Below are positions 1 through 9,731 of a DNA stretch of 64,000 nt, in pieces. A program made the translations under genes and the position numbers. The DNA comes from Janthinobacterium psychrotolerans (GTDB lineage Bacteria > Pseudomonadota > Gammaproteobacteria > Burkholderiales > Burkholderiaceae_D). The DNA lies in the NCBI RefSeq assembly GCF_001677885.1, contig NZ_LOCQ01000060.1:186001-250000 (forward strand). Reading direction: 5' to 3'. Numbering within the stretch: position 1 is the first letter of the stretch; every line of letters begins with the position of its first letter. The notes beneath the pieces are model-generated. The model was not told the origin of the DNA. It ran no database searches and saw nothing but the letters and a program-made list of their open reading frames with translations.

Positions 1-242
1 TGGCACCTGCGCCGGCGCCCGACAAGAGCGCCGACGAAGAGGAAAAGGATGATGACCAGACTGTGGTCGGCATGCGAGATTCGGCCAGCAAGGCGCCGGT
101 GACGACGGCTGGCGCTGTCGCCACGACGGGGATCAGTACGACGATGATGGTGGGCATCGGCACCGCCATCGCCATCGCCATTGGCGTGGCCAGTTCGGGG
201 GGGGCTGGCTCCTCGACCAGCCATTCGGCTGTTCATCACTAG
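1..242 (+). CDS. C-terminal fragment of an unrecognised protein (5' end outside window)
   Basis: An open frame enters from the left edge (codons begin at base 3) and ends at TAG 240-242, giving 79 residues. The visible part starts with a Pro/Ala-rich and then strongly acidic stretch (DEEEKDDDQ). It ends in a Gly/Ala/Ile-rich hydrophobic segment of about 20 residues (around MMVGIGTAIAIAIGVAS) and a short Ser/His tail. The hydrophobic stretch could be a C-terminal membrane anchor. The stop is 13 bases before the start of the following lipoprotein gene, so the two are probably co-transcribed. I do not recognise the family. Confidence 0.6.
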   Translation, partial: APAPAPDKSADEEEKDDDQTVVGMRDSASKAPVTTAGAVATTGISTTMMVGIGTAIAIAIGVASSGGAGSSTSHSAVHH

Positions 243-255
243 GCGCGGGCCAGCC

Positions 256-945
256 ATGGTAGCGCGCGCCACACTGGTGGTCTTGTGCTGTGCCGCGCTG
301 CTTGGCGCCTGCGCGGCGCCAAAACAGGCGGCCGTGCCGCTGTCGGCCAGCACCTTGTCGTCCCGGCCGGTGCGCATCGGCGTGGCCATGAGCACCGTGC
401 CGACAGCGGACACGCATTTTCCTGGCGCCGGCTGTTTGCTGTGCATCGCCGCCGTGACCGTCTCCAATACCGCGCTGACGGCGCATGTGCGCACCTTGCC
501 GACCGAGGACCTGCTGAGCATCAAGGAGGACCTCGCGGTATTGCTGCGCAAAAAAGGGCACCAGGTGATCGTCATCGCCGAAGCACTTGATATCGATGCC
601 TTGCCCGAACGCCAGGGCAGCCAGCCGGGCGGCGCCAGAAAGGATTTTTCGGCGCTGGGCCGGCAATACCGGCTCGACAAGCTGCTGGTGATTCATCTGA
701 CCAAGATCGGCGTCAACCGTAACTACAACAGCTATATTCCGGCTGGCGACCCGCAGGGCCTGGTGGCCGGCGCCGGCTATATCGTCAACCTGGAAGATCA
801 CGCGTATGACTGGTACCGGGCGCTGCGCCAGCTCAGGAGCGCTACCGGCAATTGGGACGAAGCGCCCGCTTATCCCGGTTTGAGCAATGCCTATTTCCAG
901 GCCATTGAAGGTGCGCGCGATGTCTTGCGCAAACCCTTGTATTGA
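256..945 (+). CDS. Putative outer-membrane or periplasmic lipoprotein, unknown function
   Basis: This is a 229-residue protein. The start at ATG 256 is chosen because it gives a clean lipoprotein signal: a short basic n-region, a hydrophobic core and the lipobox LGAC with the acylated Cys at residue 19. An upstream in-frame ATG at 181 would put about 25 extra polar residues before the signal. The mature part contains no motif I can name; it has a region like KLLVIHLTKIGVNRNY followed by a Gly-rich stretch. It sits between the partial membrane-anchored protein and another exported protein, so the three look like a small envelope operon. The function is unknown. Confidence 0.75.
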   Translation: MVARATLVVLCCAALLGACAAPKQAAVPLSASTLSSRPVRIGVAMSTVPTADTHFPGAGCLLCIAAVTVSNTALTAHVRTLPTEDLLSIKEDLAVLLRKKGHQVIVIAEALDIDALPERQGSQPGGARKDFSALGRQYRLDKLLVIHLTKIGVNRNYNSYIPAGDPQGLVAGAGYIVNLEDHAYDWYRALRQLRSATGNWDEAPAYPGLSNAYFQAIEGARDVLRKPLY

Positions 946-952
946 GATGGCG

Positions 953-1819
953 ATGCTGAAAACAGTCGTATTTGCCGTGCTCGCCTGCTCGCTGTGCGGC
1001 GGCGCGCTGGCGCAGCGGCAGGCGCTGCCAGCGGCCTGGTCCTTGCGCCTGCCGCAGCAGCAGGCGGTGGCCTTTCGCGGCCTGGCCAATTTCGACAAGG
1101 CCGGCAAGGGCGCATCGGGTACCACCTACATGATGCCCGGCATCGCCGGGTTCGCGGCGGCGCTGGCGGCCCACAGCCTGGTGATCAACAGCGGCCTGGA
1201 AAAGCAGAAAAGCGAGATCGAACTGGCGGCCGACAAGGTGCTGCTGCCTTATCTGCCCGTGCTGGGCGCCATGCGCCACGACACCTTGATGGCGCAGGCG
1301 CTGGCGCGCCTGGCGCCTGGCAGCACGCCGCGCCTGATCGCCTTTCCTGACCAGGACGAGTCGGGCTGGATCGTCGAAAGCACGCCGCTGTTCGCCATGA
1401 CGCAGGACCAGAGCGCGCTGGTGCTCGATAACGCCATTGCCGTGCATGCGCCGGGCGCACCGAAGCAGGCGGCCTACCGCAACACCGTGCGCGTGGTGTC
1501 GCGCGCCAGCACGCATGCCGACCTGGAAAGCAACTGGAATGCGCAGCAGGGCCGCCAGTTGCAGGAACAGAGCGCCGCCTTGCTGGCGCTGTCGCTCGAG
1601 ATCGCATTGCAGCAGGCCTACAGCGGCGGCGATGCGCCCGCCGACCTGGGCGCTTTCAGGACGGTGCGCTATCACGAAGGCCGCAAGGAAGCCGCCGAGC
1701 GTGCCCAGGTGCTGTCCGAACAGTGCGGACGGGCGCTGATCAGCAATTTGCGCGGCTCGCTGATGTCGGTTCCCGTCTCCGCGCCGGGCGCGGACCCGGC
1801 CTGTACCGGCGCGCCATGA
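953..1819 (+). CDS. Exported protein of unknown function
   Basis: This is a 288-residue protein whose N-terminus (MLKTVVFAVLACSLCGGALA) is a typical Sec signal peptide, cleaved after ALA. The start could be ATG 953 or the in-frame ATG 947 two codons earlier; both lie directly after the stop of the lipoprotein gene, suggesting translational coupling. The mature part is mixed alpha/beta with no recognised domain. It ends almost end-to-end with the convergent sugar kinase gene, one base apart. It is probably periplasmic and works with the preceding lipoprotein; this is inferred only from the operon. Confidence 0.75.
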   Translation: MLKTVVFAVLACSLCGGALAQRQALPAAWSLRLPQQQAVAFRGLANFDKAGKGASGTTYMMPGIAGFAAALAAHSLVINSGLEKQKSEIELAADKVLLPYLPVLGAMRHDTLMAQALARLAPGSTPRLIAFPDQDESGWIVESTPLFAMTQDQSALVLDNAIAVHAPGAPKQAAYRNTVRVVSRASTHADLESNWNAQQGRQLQEQSAALLALSLEIALQQAYSGGDAPADLGAFRTVRYHEGRKEAAERAQVLSEQCGRALISNLRGSLMSVPVSAPGADPACTGAP

Positions 1820-1820
1820 G

Positions 1821-3365
1821 CTACTGTTGCCGGTCCGGCCGCAAACGGTGCATCAGCGATTGCAAGGCCGGATAGGCATCGCGATACACGCCGAACACGC
1901 GCCGGTAGGTGGCGCTGGCGTCCGGCTGCGGCCTGCTGCGCGGCACCAGCGTGACCCAGCCCTGCTGCGCCGTCTCGCGCGAGATCAATCCCGTGCCCAG
2001 CGCCGCCAGCAAGGCCGCGCCCAGGGCCGCCTCGACGTTTTCGGCGATCGTGTAGACCTGGTAGCCGGTGATGTCGGCGATGATCTGCATCCACAGCGGC
2101 GAGTGCGCGGCGCCGCCGACGACGATCAGTTTGTCGTCCAGGGTGGCCGCGCCCTGGCTGCCGGCGTCGATATTGTGTTTCAGCGCAAAGCTCACGCCTT
2201 CGAGCACGGCGCGGTACAGATGGGCGCGGCCGTGGTACAGGTTCAGGCCCAGGAAGGCCCCGCTGGCCCCGGCGTCCCAGATCGGGCTGCGCTCGCCCAT
2301 CAGGTAGGGCAGGAACAGCACGCCGTCCGCGCCGGCCGGCACCCTGGCGGCGTTTTCTTCCATCAGCTGGTGCACATCGGCATAGCCCTGCCGTTGGGCG
2401 TCGTCGATATCGGCCTGGCAGAAGGCGTCGCGAAACCAGCTGACCGAAGCGCCGGCCGTGATCGCGCCGCCAAACACGTAGAGATCGTGCTGGCTGTTGA
2501 ACACGTGCGGCATGCTGATCAGGCCATGGCTGGCGTCGGCGTGCTGGCGGATGGTGCCCCAGCACATGCTGGTGCCGATCATGGCCACATGCTGGCCGGC
2601 GCGGCTCACGCCCGCCGCCAGCGTGGCCACGGCCGCATCGACGCCGCCGGCCACCACCTTTGTTCCGGCCGCAAGGCCCAGCTGTTCGGCCACGTGTGGC
2701 AGCAGGGCGCCGACCACTTCGGACGAGTCGACCAGGCGCTTGGGCATCATGCGCGCCGGGATGCCCAGCGCCGCCAGCATCTCGGCCGACCAGCCGCGCG
2801 CGGCCATGTCGTACACGCCGCCGATATTGCCGGCCGAACTATGGTCGACCGCCACTTCGCCGCACAGCAGGTAGTTGATATAGCTGTTCGGCGGCAGCAG
2901 GTAGCGTGTGCGTTCCCAGACGGCGGCCTGGTGGTTTTTCAGCCACAGCATCTTGGTGTAGCCGTAATAGCTGTCGACGCCGTTGCTGGTGATGGCGTGC
3001 AGGCGTTCGAGATCGATCTGCCGCTTGACCCAGTCCACTTCATCGGTGGCGCGGCGGTCCATCCAGATCAGGCAGGGGTGCAGCGGCTGCATGGCCTCGT
3101 CGACGGGGATGCCGGAGCCGCCATACAGGCTGCTCACGCAGATGGCCTTGATCTGCGCGGCGGGCACGCCGCCTTTGGACACGACCTCGCGCACGCAGTC
3201 GATGACGGCCTGATACCAGACATCGGGCCACTGTTCGGCCCACAAGGGCTTGGGCGTATCGACCTGGTAGCCGTGCGCGTGCTGGGCGACGATGGCGCCC
3301 GTGCTGTCAACCAATAAGGCTTTGGTGCTTTGCGTGCCGATATCGACACCGATGACATAGTCCAT
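1821..3365 (-). CDS. FGGY-family carbohydrate kinase (xylulokinase-like)
   Basis: At 514 residues this is the normal length for the FGGY sugar kinase family, which phosphorylates xylulose, glycerol, gluconate and related substrates with ATP. The N-terminal phosphate loop (VIGVDIGTQSTKALL) and the C-terminal domain with the GGVDAAVAT segment, which carries the expected catalytic Asp, are both present. So are the nucleotide-site glycines near GGAAHSP. Substrate specificity cannot be read from the sequence; overall it resembles xylulokinase more than glycerol kinase. No sugar transporter or isomerase gene is next to it, so it is an isolated catabolic gene here. Start ATG 3365 has an AAAAGGAG-type ribosome site just upstream. 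Confidence 0.85.
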   Translation of the reverse strand: MDYVIGVDIGTQSTKALLVDSTGAIVAQHAHGYQVDTPKPLWAEQWPDVWYQAVIDCVREVVSKGGVPAAQIKAICVSSLYGGSGIPVDEAMQPLHPCLIWMDRRATDEVDWVKRQIDLERLHAITSNGVDSYYGYTKMLWLKNHQAAVWERTRYLLPPNSYINYLLCGEVAVDHSSAGNIGGVYDMAARGWSAEMLAALGIPARMMPKRLVDSSEVVGALLPHVAEQLGLAAGTKVVAGGVDAAVATLAAGVSRAGQHVAMIGTSMCWGTIRQHADASHGLISMPHVFNSQHDLYVFGGAITAGASVSWFRDAFCQADIDDAQRQGYADVHQLMEENAARVPAGADGVLFLPYLMGERSPIWDAGASGAFLGLNLYHGRAHLYRAVLEGVSFALKHNIDAGSQGAATLDDKLIVVGGAAHSPLWMQIIADITGYQVYTIAENVEAALGAALLAALGTGLISRETAQQGWVTLVPRSRPQPDASATYRRVFGVYRDAYPALQSLMHRLRPDRQQ

Positions 3366-3459
3366 GCAGTCTCCTTTTTTATTGCATGAATATAGCAGGA
3401 GCGCGATGGAAAATGGTGCGCGGCGGCCAGGACGGCCGCCGCGAACAGGCTGGGAAAGC

Positions 3460-4746
3460 TTACTTCAATTGCGCAAACACCTTGCGCGCCGCGGCGATGG
3501 TGGCGTCGATCACGGCGTCGTCGTGCTGCGCCGAGACAAAGCCCGCCTCGAAGGCGGCTGGTGCAAAGTACACGCCTTCGTCGAGCATGGCGTGGAAGAA
3601 GGCGTTGAACTTGCTGCGGTCGCCGGCCATCATTTCGGCGTAGCTGGTCGGCGGCGTGGCGCTGAAATAGATGCCGAACATGCCGCCGATGGCGTCGGCG
3701 CAAAACTCCACGCCGGCTTCCTTTGCGGCGGCGGTCAGGCCATCGGCCAGGCGCTGCGCGGTGGCGCCCAGCTGTTCATAAAAGCCCGGCTGCTGTATCA
3801 GTTTCAATGTCGTCATGCCGGCGGCCACCGCCACCGGGTTGCCCGACAGCGTGCCGGCCTGGTAGACGGCACCCAGCGGCGCCATATGGTGCATCAGCGC
3901 GGCGCTGCCGCCAAAGGCCGCCACCGGCATGCCGCCGCCGATCACCTTGCCGAGGGCGGTCAGGTCCGGCTTGATGTTGTACAGCGCCTGCGCGCCGCCC
4001 AGCGCCACGCGGAAACCGCACATGACTTCATCGAAAATGAGCAGCGCGCCGTGCTGCGTGCACAGCTCGCGCATCGCCTGCAAAAATTCGGGCGTGGCTT
4101 TGACCAGGTTCATGTTGCCGGCCACCGGTTCGACGATCACGCAGGCGATCTCGCTGCCAAAACTGTCGAAGGCGTCTTTCATCTGCTCGACGTTGTTGTA
4201 ATCGAGCACCAGGGTGTGCTTCACAAAATCTTCGGGCACGCCGGCCGAGGTCGGGTTGCCGAAGGTGAGCAGGCCGCTGCCCGCTTTCACCAGCAGGGAA
4301 TCGGCATGGCCGTGGTAGCAGCCTTCGAACTTGACGATCTTGTCGCGTCCGGTGGCGCCGCGCGCCAGGCGCAGCGCGCTCATGGTCGCTTCCGTGCCCG
4401 ACGAGACCAGGCGCACCTGTTCGATCGACGGCACCAGGCGCGTGATTTCCTCGGCCATCAGGATTTCGCCTTCGGTCGGCGCGCCGAACGACAGGCCCAG
4501 CGCGGCCGCGTCCTGCACCGCTTTTACCACCTCGGGGTGGGCGTGGCCAAGGATGGCCGGGCCCCACGAGCCGATATAGTCGATATAGCGCTTGCCGTCG
4601 GCATCCCAGAAATACGGGCCTTCGGCGCGCGTGATGAAGCGTGGCGTGCCGCCCACCGAGCGGAAGGCGCGAACAGGTGAGTTGACGCCGCCCGGCGTGG
4701 TTTTCTGGGCGCGGGCGAACAGGGTGTCGTTTTGCGTAGTCGTCAT
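3460..4746 (-). CDS. hemL: Glutamate-1-semialdehyde 2,1-aminomutase
   Basis: HemL converts glutamate-1-semialdehyde to 5-aminolevulinate in the C5 pathway of tetrapyrrole synthesis and uses pyridoxal phosphate. The 428-residue protein starts [14 protein letters not shown] and has the family opening [12 protein letters not shown]. The PLP-binding Lys is at residue 267 in [11 protein letters not shown], and the GTLSGNP motif lies downstream. ATG 4746 is used because it gives the family N-terminus; an upstream in-frame ATG at 4845 would add 33 unrelated residues inside the neighbouring intergenic region. It lies 37 bases downstream of the ThiD-like gene in the same orientation, the arrangement commonly seen with rubredoxin in betaproteobacteria. 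Confidence 0.96.
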   Translation of the reverse strand: MTTTQNDTLFARAQKTTPGGVNSPVRAFRSVGGTPRFITRAEGPYFWDADGKRYIDYIGSWGPAILGHAHPEVVKAVQDAAALGLSFGAPTEGEILMAEEITRLVPSIEQVRLVSSGTEATMSALRLARGATGRDKIVKFEGCYHGHADSLLVKAGSGLLTFGNPTSAGVPEDFVKHTLVLDYNNVEQMKDAFDSFGSEIACVIVEPVAGNMNLVKATPEFLQAMRELCTQHGALLIFDEVMCGFRVALGGAQALYNIKPDLTALGKVIGGGMPVAAFGGSAALMHHMAPLGAVYQAGTLSGNPVAVAAGMTTLKLIQQPGFYEQLGATAQRLADGLTAAAKEAGVEFCADAIGGMFGIYFSATPPTSYAEMMAGDRSKFNAFFHAMLDEGVYFAPAAFEAGFVSAQHDDAVIDATIAAARKVFAQLK

Positions 4747-4783
4747 GAGAGTGCCTTGTATGGAGTGTATGGGTGGCCAGGCG

Positions 4784-5644
4784 TCAGGCGCCGGCCCTGA
4801 ACAGGCGGTTCGGCACCAGCTTGCCCATGCCGAAGCGCCGCGCATGCTTCAGCGCGCCGGCCGTGTATTCCTGGGCCGCCACCACCGCCTGCTGCACGTC
4901 GCTGTCGATATCGCCGCCGCCCCCGCCCTGATCCAGCGCCAGCAGCGCCGTGGCCGCCGCTGACAGGGTGCTGCCGGCGCCGTTGAAGATGCCGGGCAGG
5001 TGGCGCCATACATCATGGCGCACCACGCCGTCTTCGCCGAACAGGGTGTTGGCGCGCAGCTTGCCGTCGCCGCTGCCGCCCTTGCCGGCGTCGGCCGGCA
5101 TGCACGTCACCAGCACGTATTCGCAGCCCAAAGCGACCAGGTAGTCGACGTCGTTCTGCAAGGTGTCGGACGGGTCGCTGTCGCGCCAGGTTTCGGCCAG
5201 GCGCTCCAGTTCCACCGGCGACAGCACCAGCAGGGTCGTTTGCGGGATCAGGAGCTGGCGCACGGCGGTGAGGATGTCTTCGTCGTCCATGCCCTGTTCC
5301 GGCAGCGCCGAAACGAAGGGGTCCAGTATCAAGGGCACGTCGGGGTAGTCGGAGACGATTTCGGCGATCGCCGTGACGTTTTCCACGCTGCCCAGCGCAC
5401 CGATCTTGATGGCGGCCACCGACATGTCTTCGAGCAGCACGCGGGCCTGGTCGGAAACCCAGTCCGGGTCGACCGCCTGCACGTCTTCGACGCGGGCCGT
5501 ATCGCTGATCAACAGGCCGGTGGTGACAGAAAGACCATGGCAGCCGAACGAGGCAAAGGTCGCCAGGTCGGCCTGGATGCCGATCGCGCCGACGGGATCG
5601 GACACGCCGAAGCTTAATATGAGGGGAGAAGTTTGGTTTTGCAC
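4784..5644 (-). CDS. thiD: ThiD-like hydroxymethylpyrimidine/phosphomethylpyrimidine kinase, divergent active site
   Basis: This 286-residue protein belongs to the ribokinase-like ThiD family, which phosphorylates HMP and HMP-P for thiamine synthesis. The family pattern [19 protein letters not shown] (residues 22-40), the internal DPF and LSPVELERL segments and the C-terminal anion-hole region [15 protein letters not shown] are present. Two signature positions differ. The N-terminal SGGAGIQAD is replaced by [11 protein letters not shown]. The GTGCT motif that carries the catalytic Cys is NGAGST here, with Ser225 at that place. The lid KGGH motif is also not evident. The gene may therefore encode a kinase of altered activity or a related function. 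It is divergent from the rubredoxin gene and upstream of hemL. Confidence 0.82.
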   Translation of the reverse strand: MQNQTSPLILSFGVSDPVGAIGIQADLATFASFGCHGLSVTTGLLISDTARVEDVQAVDPDWVSDQARVLLEDMSVAAIKIGALGSVENVTAIAEIVSDYPDVPLILDPFVSALPEQGMDDEDILTAVRQLLIPQTTLLVLSPVELERLAETWRDSDPSDTLQNDVDYLVALGCEYVLVTCMPADAGKGGSGDGKLRANTLFGEDGVVRHDVWRHLPGIFNGAGSTLSAAATALLALDQGGGGGDIDSDVQQAVVAAQEYTAGALKHARRFGMGKLVPNRLFRAGA

Positions 5645-5701
5645 GGCGGGTAGATTAAGATACCTAATTCAGCATTTTACTTGATTGAAGGGTGGCGGAA
5701 C

Positions 5702-5893
5702 GTGAGTAGCAACGAAACAACGCAGCAATTCCAAACGTGGATGTGTCTTATTTGCGGCTGGGTTTATGATGAAGCGGCCGGCCTGCCAGACGAAGACATC
5801 GCTCCCGGCACGCGTTGGGCCGATGTGCCAATGAACTGGACCTGCCCGGAATGCGGCGCGCGCAAGGACGATTTCGAGATGGTGGCCATTTAA
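5702..5893 (+). CDS. rubA: Rubredoxin
   Basis: This 63-residue one-electron carrier has a single iron bound by four Cys residues, Cys15, Cys18, Cys48 and Cys51, in CLICG and CPECG. The conserved WVYDEAAGLPDEDIAPGTRW core is complete. GTG 5702 is preferred because a purine-rich AAGGGTGG lies a few bases upstream. A TTG at 5681 in the same frame would add seven residues but has no ribosome site. The electron donor and acceptor are not encoded nearby. The gene is transcribed away from thiD/hemL from a gap of about 57 bases. Confidence 0.95.
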   Translation: MSSNETTQQFQTWMCLICGWVYDEAAGLPDEDIAPGTRWADVPMNWTCPECGARKDDFEMVAI

Positions 5894-6003
5894 ATAACCT
5901 TGTGCGATAGTCCATCCTGGTGCCACGGCGGCGGCTGCGCGGCAGCTTGCCACTGCCTATGCTATGGTATGCGGAATGATCGAATCATCAAACTGAACCA
6001 GCC

Positions 6004-6411
6004 GTGAGCAGCCTCATATCCGACGCCAGCGCCGTCACCATCCTGGTGATCGACGACAGCGCCACCATGCGCAGCTGCGTGGCCGGTTTCCTGCGCGATG
6101 CCGGCTACCGGGTGGTGCTGGCCGACGATGGCTTCGATGCGCTGGCCAAGCTGGACGACTGCAGGCCAGCGCTGGTGGTGTGCGACGTGGTGATGCCGCG
6201 CCTCGATGGCTACCGCACTTGCGCGCTGATACGCGCCAGCGCCGGCTTTCGCGCCACGCCGGTGCTGATGCTGTCGTCGAAAGAAGGCCTGTTCGACCGC
6301 GCGCGCGGCAGCCTGGCCGGCGCCAGCGCCTGCCTGGCCAAGCCGCTGGCGCGCGAGGCGCTGCTGGCGGCCGTGCGGCAGCACCTGGCCGCCGGGGCGT
6401 TGCCGCTGTAG
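6004..6411 (+). CDS. pilG: Response regulator PilG (stand-alone receiver)
   Basis: This is a 135-residue single-domain CheY-like receiver. The acidic pocket (IDDSAT), the phospho-acceptor Asp61 in VVCDVVMPRLDG and the conserved Lys113 in LAKPL are all present. In the Pil-Chp system PilG is phosphorylated by the ChpA/PilL kinase and promotes type IV pilus extension and, in Pseudomonas, cAMP signalling. It begins with GTG 6004 and has only a weak ribosome site; no in-frame ATG gives a full receiver. It is the first gene of a five-gene operon with pilH, pilI, pilJ and chpA. Confidence 0.92.
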   Translation: MSSLISDASAVTILVIDDSATMRSCVAGFLRDAGYRVVLADDGFDALAKLDDCRPALVVCDVVMPRLDGYRTCALIRASAGFRATPVLMLSSKEGLFDRARGSLAGASACLAKPLAREALLAAVRQHLAAGALPL

Positions 6412-6443
6412 CGCCGTTATTAACCAATACAGCAAGGAAGCTG

Positions 6444-6809
6444 ATGTCCATACAAACCATTCTGATCGTCGATGACTCGCCGACGGAACGCTACTACCTG
6501 AGCGAGATGCTGGTGCGCGCCGGCTATGCGGTATCGACCGCCGAAGACGGCGCCGACGCGCTGGCCCAGCTCAAGCAGAACCGGCCCGACCTGATCCTGA
6601 TGGACGTGGTGATGCCGGGCGCGAACGGTTTCCAGATCACGCGCGCCATCGCCCGCGACCCCGAACTGGCCGATGTGCCGGTGATTATCTGTTCCAGCAA
6701 GAGCCAGGAAACCGACCGCATCTGGGGCCTGCGCCAGGGCGCGCGCGATTACCTGATCAAGCCGGTGGCCGAAGCGGACCTGCTGGCCAGGATTGCGGCA
6801 TTGTCCTGA
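6444..6809 (+). CDS. pilH: Response regulator PilH (stand-alone receiver)
   Basis: This is a 121-residue CheY-like protein starting MSIQTILIVDDSPTE. The phospho-acceptor is Asp54 in LILMDVVMPGANG, followed by the switch Ser and by Lys106 in YLIKP. In characterised Pil-Chp systems PilH acts mainly as a phosphate sink and opposes PilG, favouring retraction. The start ATG 6444 has an AAGGAAG ribosome site at 6434-6440. It lies 32 bases after pilG and 3 bases before pilI. The order of the two receivers distinguishes PilG from PilH, as in Pseudomonas. Confidence 0.93.
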   Translation: MSIQTILIVDDSPTERYYLSEMLVRAGYAVSTAEDGADALAQLKQNRPDLILMDVVMPGANGFQITRAIARDPELADVPVIICSSKSQETDRIWGLRQGARDYLIKPVAEADLLARIAALS

Positions 6810-6812
6810 CCG

Positions 6813-7454
6813 ATGCGGATCACGCCCGGCATCAGCGCCTCCGCGTCGCCCCCTTTTGAAGGCGGCGCGCGGCACGGCCGTTTGCGCCAGTACCAGCTGC
6901 AGCTGCACGAACGGGTGCAGGCTGCCCGCAGCGGCGCGCTGGCCGGGCGCAAGGATCTGGGCGTGCGGCTGGGCGGGCGGCACTGCCTGCTCGACCTCAC
7001 GCAACTGGGCGAGATCGTGATTCCGGCCGGCCTGCAGGTGCAAGGCGTGCCGCTGGCACAGGACTGGTACCTCGGCCTGGCGGCGATGCGCGGGCGCCTG
7101 ACGGCCATCATCGACCTGGCGCGCTACATGGGCCAGCCGGCCTGCGGCCTGCACGGCGAGAGCCGGTTGATTACCTTTGCGCCGCGCCTGGGGCTCGATT
7201 GCGCGGTGCTGGTCGAACGCGTGCTGGGCCTGCGCCAGCAGCGCGGCATGCTGGCCGCGGCCACGCCGCCCGAGATGGCGCCGTTTCCATGGGCCGCGCG
7301 CGCCCTGCGCGACAGTGAACAACAACATTGGCTGCGGCTGGACCTGGCGCAGCTGGCGCAGGCCGAACGCTTTCTCGATGCCGGCTTTGCCAGCGCCCTT
7401 GCCGGCACCACCGCCGGCCCCCACCTCGCTCACAATCACAAGGAACTGCGCTGA
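6813..7454 (+). CDS. pilI: CheW-like adaptor PilI
   Basis: This 213-residue protein has a single CheW domain, roughly residues 45-195, with the typical [12 protein letters not shown] and [20 protein letters not shown] strands. It links the PilJ receptor to the ChpA kinase at the inner membrane. It is somewhat longer than the usual 170-180 residues because of N- and C-terminal extensions. The stop TGA overlaps the ATG of pilJ (TGATG at 7452-7456), so the two are translationally coupled. Confidence 0.9.
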   Translation: MRITPGISASASPPFEGGARHGRLRQYQLQLHERVQAARSGALAGRKDLGVRLGGRHCLLDLTQLGEIVIPAGLQVQGVPLAQDWYLGLAAMRGRLTAIIDLARYMGQPACGLHGESRLITFAPRLGLDCAVLVERVLGLRQQRGMLAAATPPEMAPFPWAARALRDSEQQHWLRLDLAQLAQAERFLDAGFASALAGTTAGPHLAHNHKELR

Positions 7455-9676
7455 TGGGCGACCATTCTTCGATCCTGGCCGACGGCGCCATGCCTGCCGC
7501 GACTGTCTCGCCGGACGAACTGCCGCTGCGCCTGCGCGACGCGCTGGGCCGGCGCAAGACGCTGGCCAGCGCGCCGGCGGCCGACCTGAAACTGCCGCTG
7601 ATCGGCCATCTGCCGCTGCAAAAGCAGCTGTCGCTGCTGACCACCGTGCTGGCCCTGAGCCTGGCCGCCAGCCTGCTGTTCGTCACCCTCAACACGCGCA
7701 GCAGCAATATCGCCTCGGCGCAGACGCAGCTGGCCGGCGACGCGCTGATGCATTCGCAGCGCCTGGGCAAGGCCGCGCCGAACGCGGTGCAGGGCAATCC
7801 GGAAGCGTTTCGCCAGCTGGAAGAAAGCCGCAATGAGCTGAACCAGGATTTTCGCCTGATGGTGCGCGGCGGGACGTATCATGGCCGCGACATCGGCGAG
7901 TCGCGCGCCAGCCTGCTGGCGGCGGTGGCCGACGCGCGCAAAAAATGGGCCAGCAGCGACCGCGCCGCCGGCACCATCTTGCGCCTGAAGGCCGAGCTGG
8001 GCCAGTTCGATCACACCTTGCAGCAGTTGAATGCGCGCACGCCGGCGCTGCTGGCGCAGAGCGAGGAAATCGCCGCGTTGAAAGTGCAGCGCGGCGGCAG
8101 CGGGCGCGAGCTGGCCGTGATCGGCCGGCTGATGATGCTGACCCAGCGCATGAGCCGCAGCGCCAGCGGCTTTATCGGCTCCGGCAGCATCAGTTCGGAA
8201 ACCGCCTTTGCGCTGGGCCGCGATACCACTTATTTCCGCGCCGCCGTCGACGGCCTGCTCAATGGCAGCGCCACCTTGCAGCTGGCGCCCACGCGCGATC
8301 CACAATTGCGCGAGCAGCTGCTGGCGCTGAAGGCCGGCTTCGACAGCTATCAAAAACTGGTCTCGTCCCTGCTCGACGGCCTCGACAAATTCAGCGCCGC
8401 CAAGAGTGCCGAGCAGCTGATCTTCAGTGAAAACGAAGACCTGCGCCAGCGCCTGACCCTGCTGCAGCAGTTGTACCATGCGAACCAGGACACCCTGGGC
8501 GCCGCCTTCTGGCTGATGGTGGGCGGCGTGCTGCTGACCCTGGTGGCGGCCGCCGGCATGGGCCGCGTGCTGCTGCAGGACTCCGTCAACCGCACGCGCG
8601 ACGCCGAGCGGCGGCGCCAGGAAGCCGAGATCCGCCGCCTGCTGGCGCAGGAAAAAGAAGCGGCGGCCAAGGCGCAGAACGACCAGAACCAGGCCGCCAT
8701 TTTGCGCCTGATGAACGAGCTGCAAAAAGTGGCCGATGGCGACCTGACGGTGCAGGCCACGGTGTCGGAAGACATCACCGGCGCGATCGCCGATTCGGTC
8801 AACTACACGGTCGAGGAATTGCGCGGCCTGGTGGGGCGGGTAACGGCCACGGCCGAACAGGTCAACCGCGCCTCGACCCAGGCGCAGAGCATTTCCAGCA
8901 AACTGCTGATCGCCTCGCAGCAGCAGTCGCGCGAAATCCAGGGCGTCAGCGCGACGGTGGTGAAAATGGCCAATGCGATCACGGAAGTGTCGAAGTCGGC
9001 CAGCGTGTCGGCCGACGTGGCGCGCCAGTCGGTGGCGGCCGCCCTGCAAGGCTCGACGGCGGTGGAAAACGCCATCAAGGGCATGCATGAAATCCGCGAC
9101 CAGATCCAGGAAACGTCCAAGCGCATCAAGCGCCTGGGCGAGTCGTCGCAGGAAATCGGCGAGATCACCGAACTCATTTCCGACATCACCGAGCAGACCA
9201 ATGTGCTGGCGCTGAACGCCGCCATCCAGGCCGCATCGGCGGGCGAAGCGGGGCGCGGCTTTTCGGTGGTGGCCGAAGAGGTGCAGCGCCTGGCCGAGCG
9301 CTCGGCCGGCGCGGCCAAGCAGATCGGCGCGCTGGTGCGCACCATCCAGGCCGATACCCAGGATGCGACGCGGGCGATGGAAAAATCGACCCAGGGCGTG
9401 GTCGAAGGGGCGCATTTGTCCGACGCGGCCGGCGCGGCCCTGAACGATATCAGCCAGGTGTCGAAACACCTGGCCGAACTGATCCAGGGCATGTCGTTTG
9501 CCACCGGCACGCAAGCCGGTTCGGCCAGCGGCGTGGCCCTGAACATCCAGCATATCCTGAGCGTGACGGAACAGACCCAGGATGGCACGCAGCAGACGGC
9601 GCAGTCGATCCACAAACTGTCGCTGCTGGCGCAGGAGCTGAAAAACTCGGTGTCGCGCTTCCGCGTCGCCGCCTGA
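7454..9676 (+). CDS. pilJ: Methyl-accepting chemotaxis-type receptor PilJ
   Basis: PilJ is the inner-membrane receptor of the type IV pilus Chp pathway. The 740-residue protein has a cytoplasmic N-terminus of about 55 residues, a first membrane helix near 58-79 and a periplasmic helical ligand-binding region to about 345 that contains the PilJ-type [10 protein letters not shown] motif. A second membrane helix (about 350-372) and a HAMP segment follow. The long coiled-coil signalling domain has its hairpin tip around residues 580-617 ([20 protein letters not shown], then [18 protein letters not shown]). No CheR/PilK-type methyltransferase gene follows in this operon. The start ATG overlaps the pilI stop. 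Confidence 0.95.
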   Translation: MGDHSSILADGAMPAATVSPDELPLRLRDALGRRKTLASAPAADLKLPLIGHLPLQKQLSLLTTVLALSLAASLLFVTLNTRSSNIASAQTQLAGDALMHSQRLGKAAPNAVQGNPEAFRQLEESRNELNQDFRLMVRGGTYHGRDIGESRASLLAAVADARKKWASSDRAAGTILRLKAELGQFDHTLQQLNARTPALLAQSEEIAALKVQRGGSGRELAVIGRLMMLTQRMSRSASGFIGSGSISSETAFALGRDTTYFRAAVDGLLNGSATLQLAPTRDPQLREQLLALKAGFDSYQKLVSSLLDGLDKFSAAKSAEQLIFSENEDLRQRLTLLQQLYHANQDTLGAAFWLMVGGVLLTLVAAAGMGRVLLQDSVNRTRDAERRRQEAEIRRLLAQEKEAAAKAQNDQNQAAILRLMNELQKVADGDLTVQATVSEDITGAIADSVNYTVEELRGLVGRVTATAEQVNRASTQAQSISSKLLIASQQQSREIQGVSATVVKMANAITEVSKSASVSADVARQSVAAALQGSTAVENAIKGMHEIRDQIQETSKRIKRLGESSQEIGEITELISDITEQTNVLALNAAIQAASAGEAGRGFSVVAEEVQRLAERSAGAAKQIGALVRTIQADTQDATRAMEKSTQGVVEGAHLSDAAGAALNDISQVSKHLAELIQGMSFATGTQAGSASGVALNIQHILSVTEQTQDGTQQTAQSIHKLSLLAQELKNSVSRFRVAA

Positions 9677-9731
9677 GCCAGCACCCGGCGCGTGCCGATT
9701 TTTGCGTTATGAATTCTTTACCGAGGCAGGC

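Noticed and set aside
5645..5701. TPP riboswitch upstream of the thiD-like gene
   Set aside because: The gap to the divergent rubredoxin gene is too short and no THI-box sequence is present.
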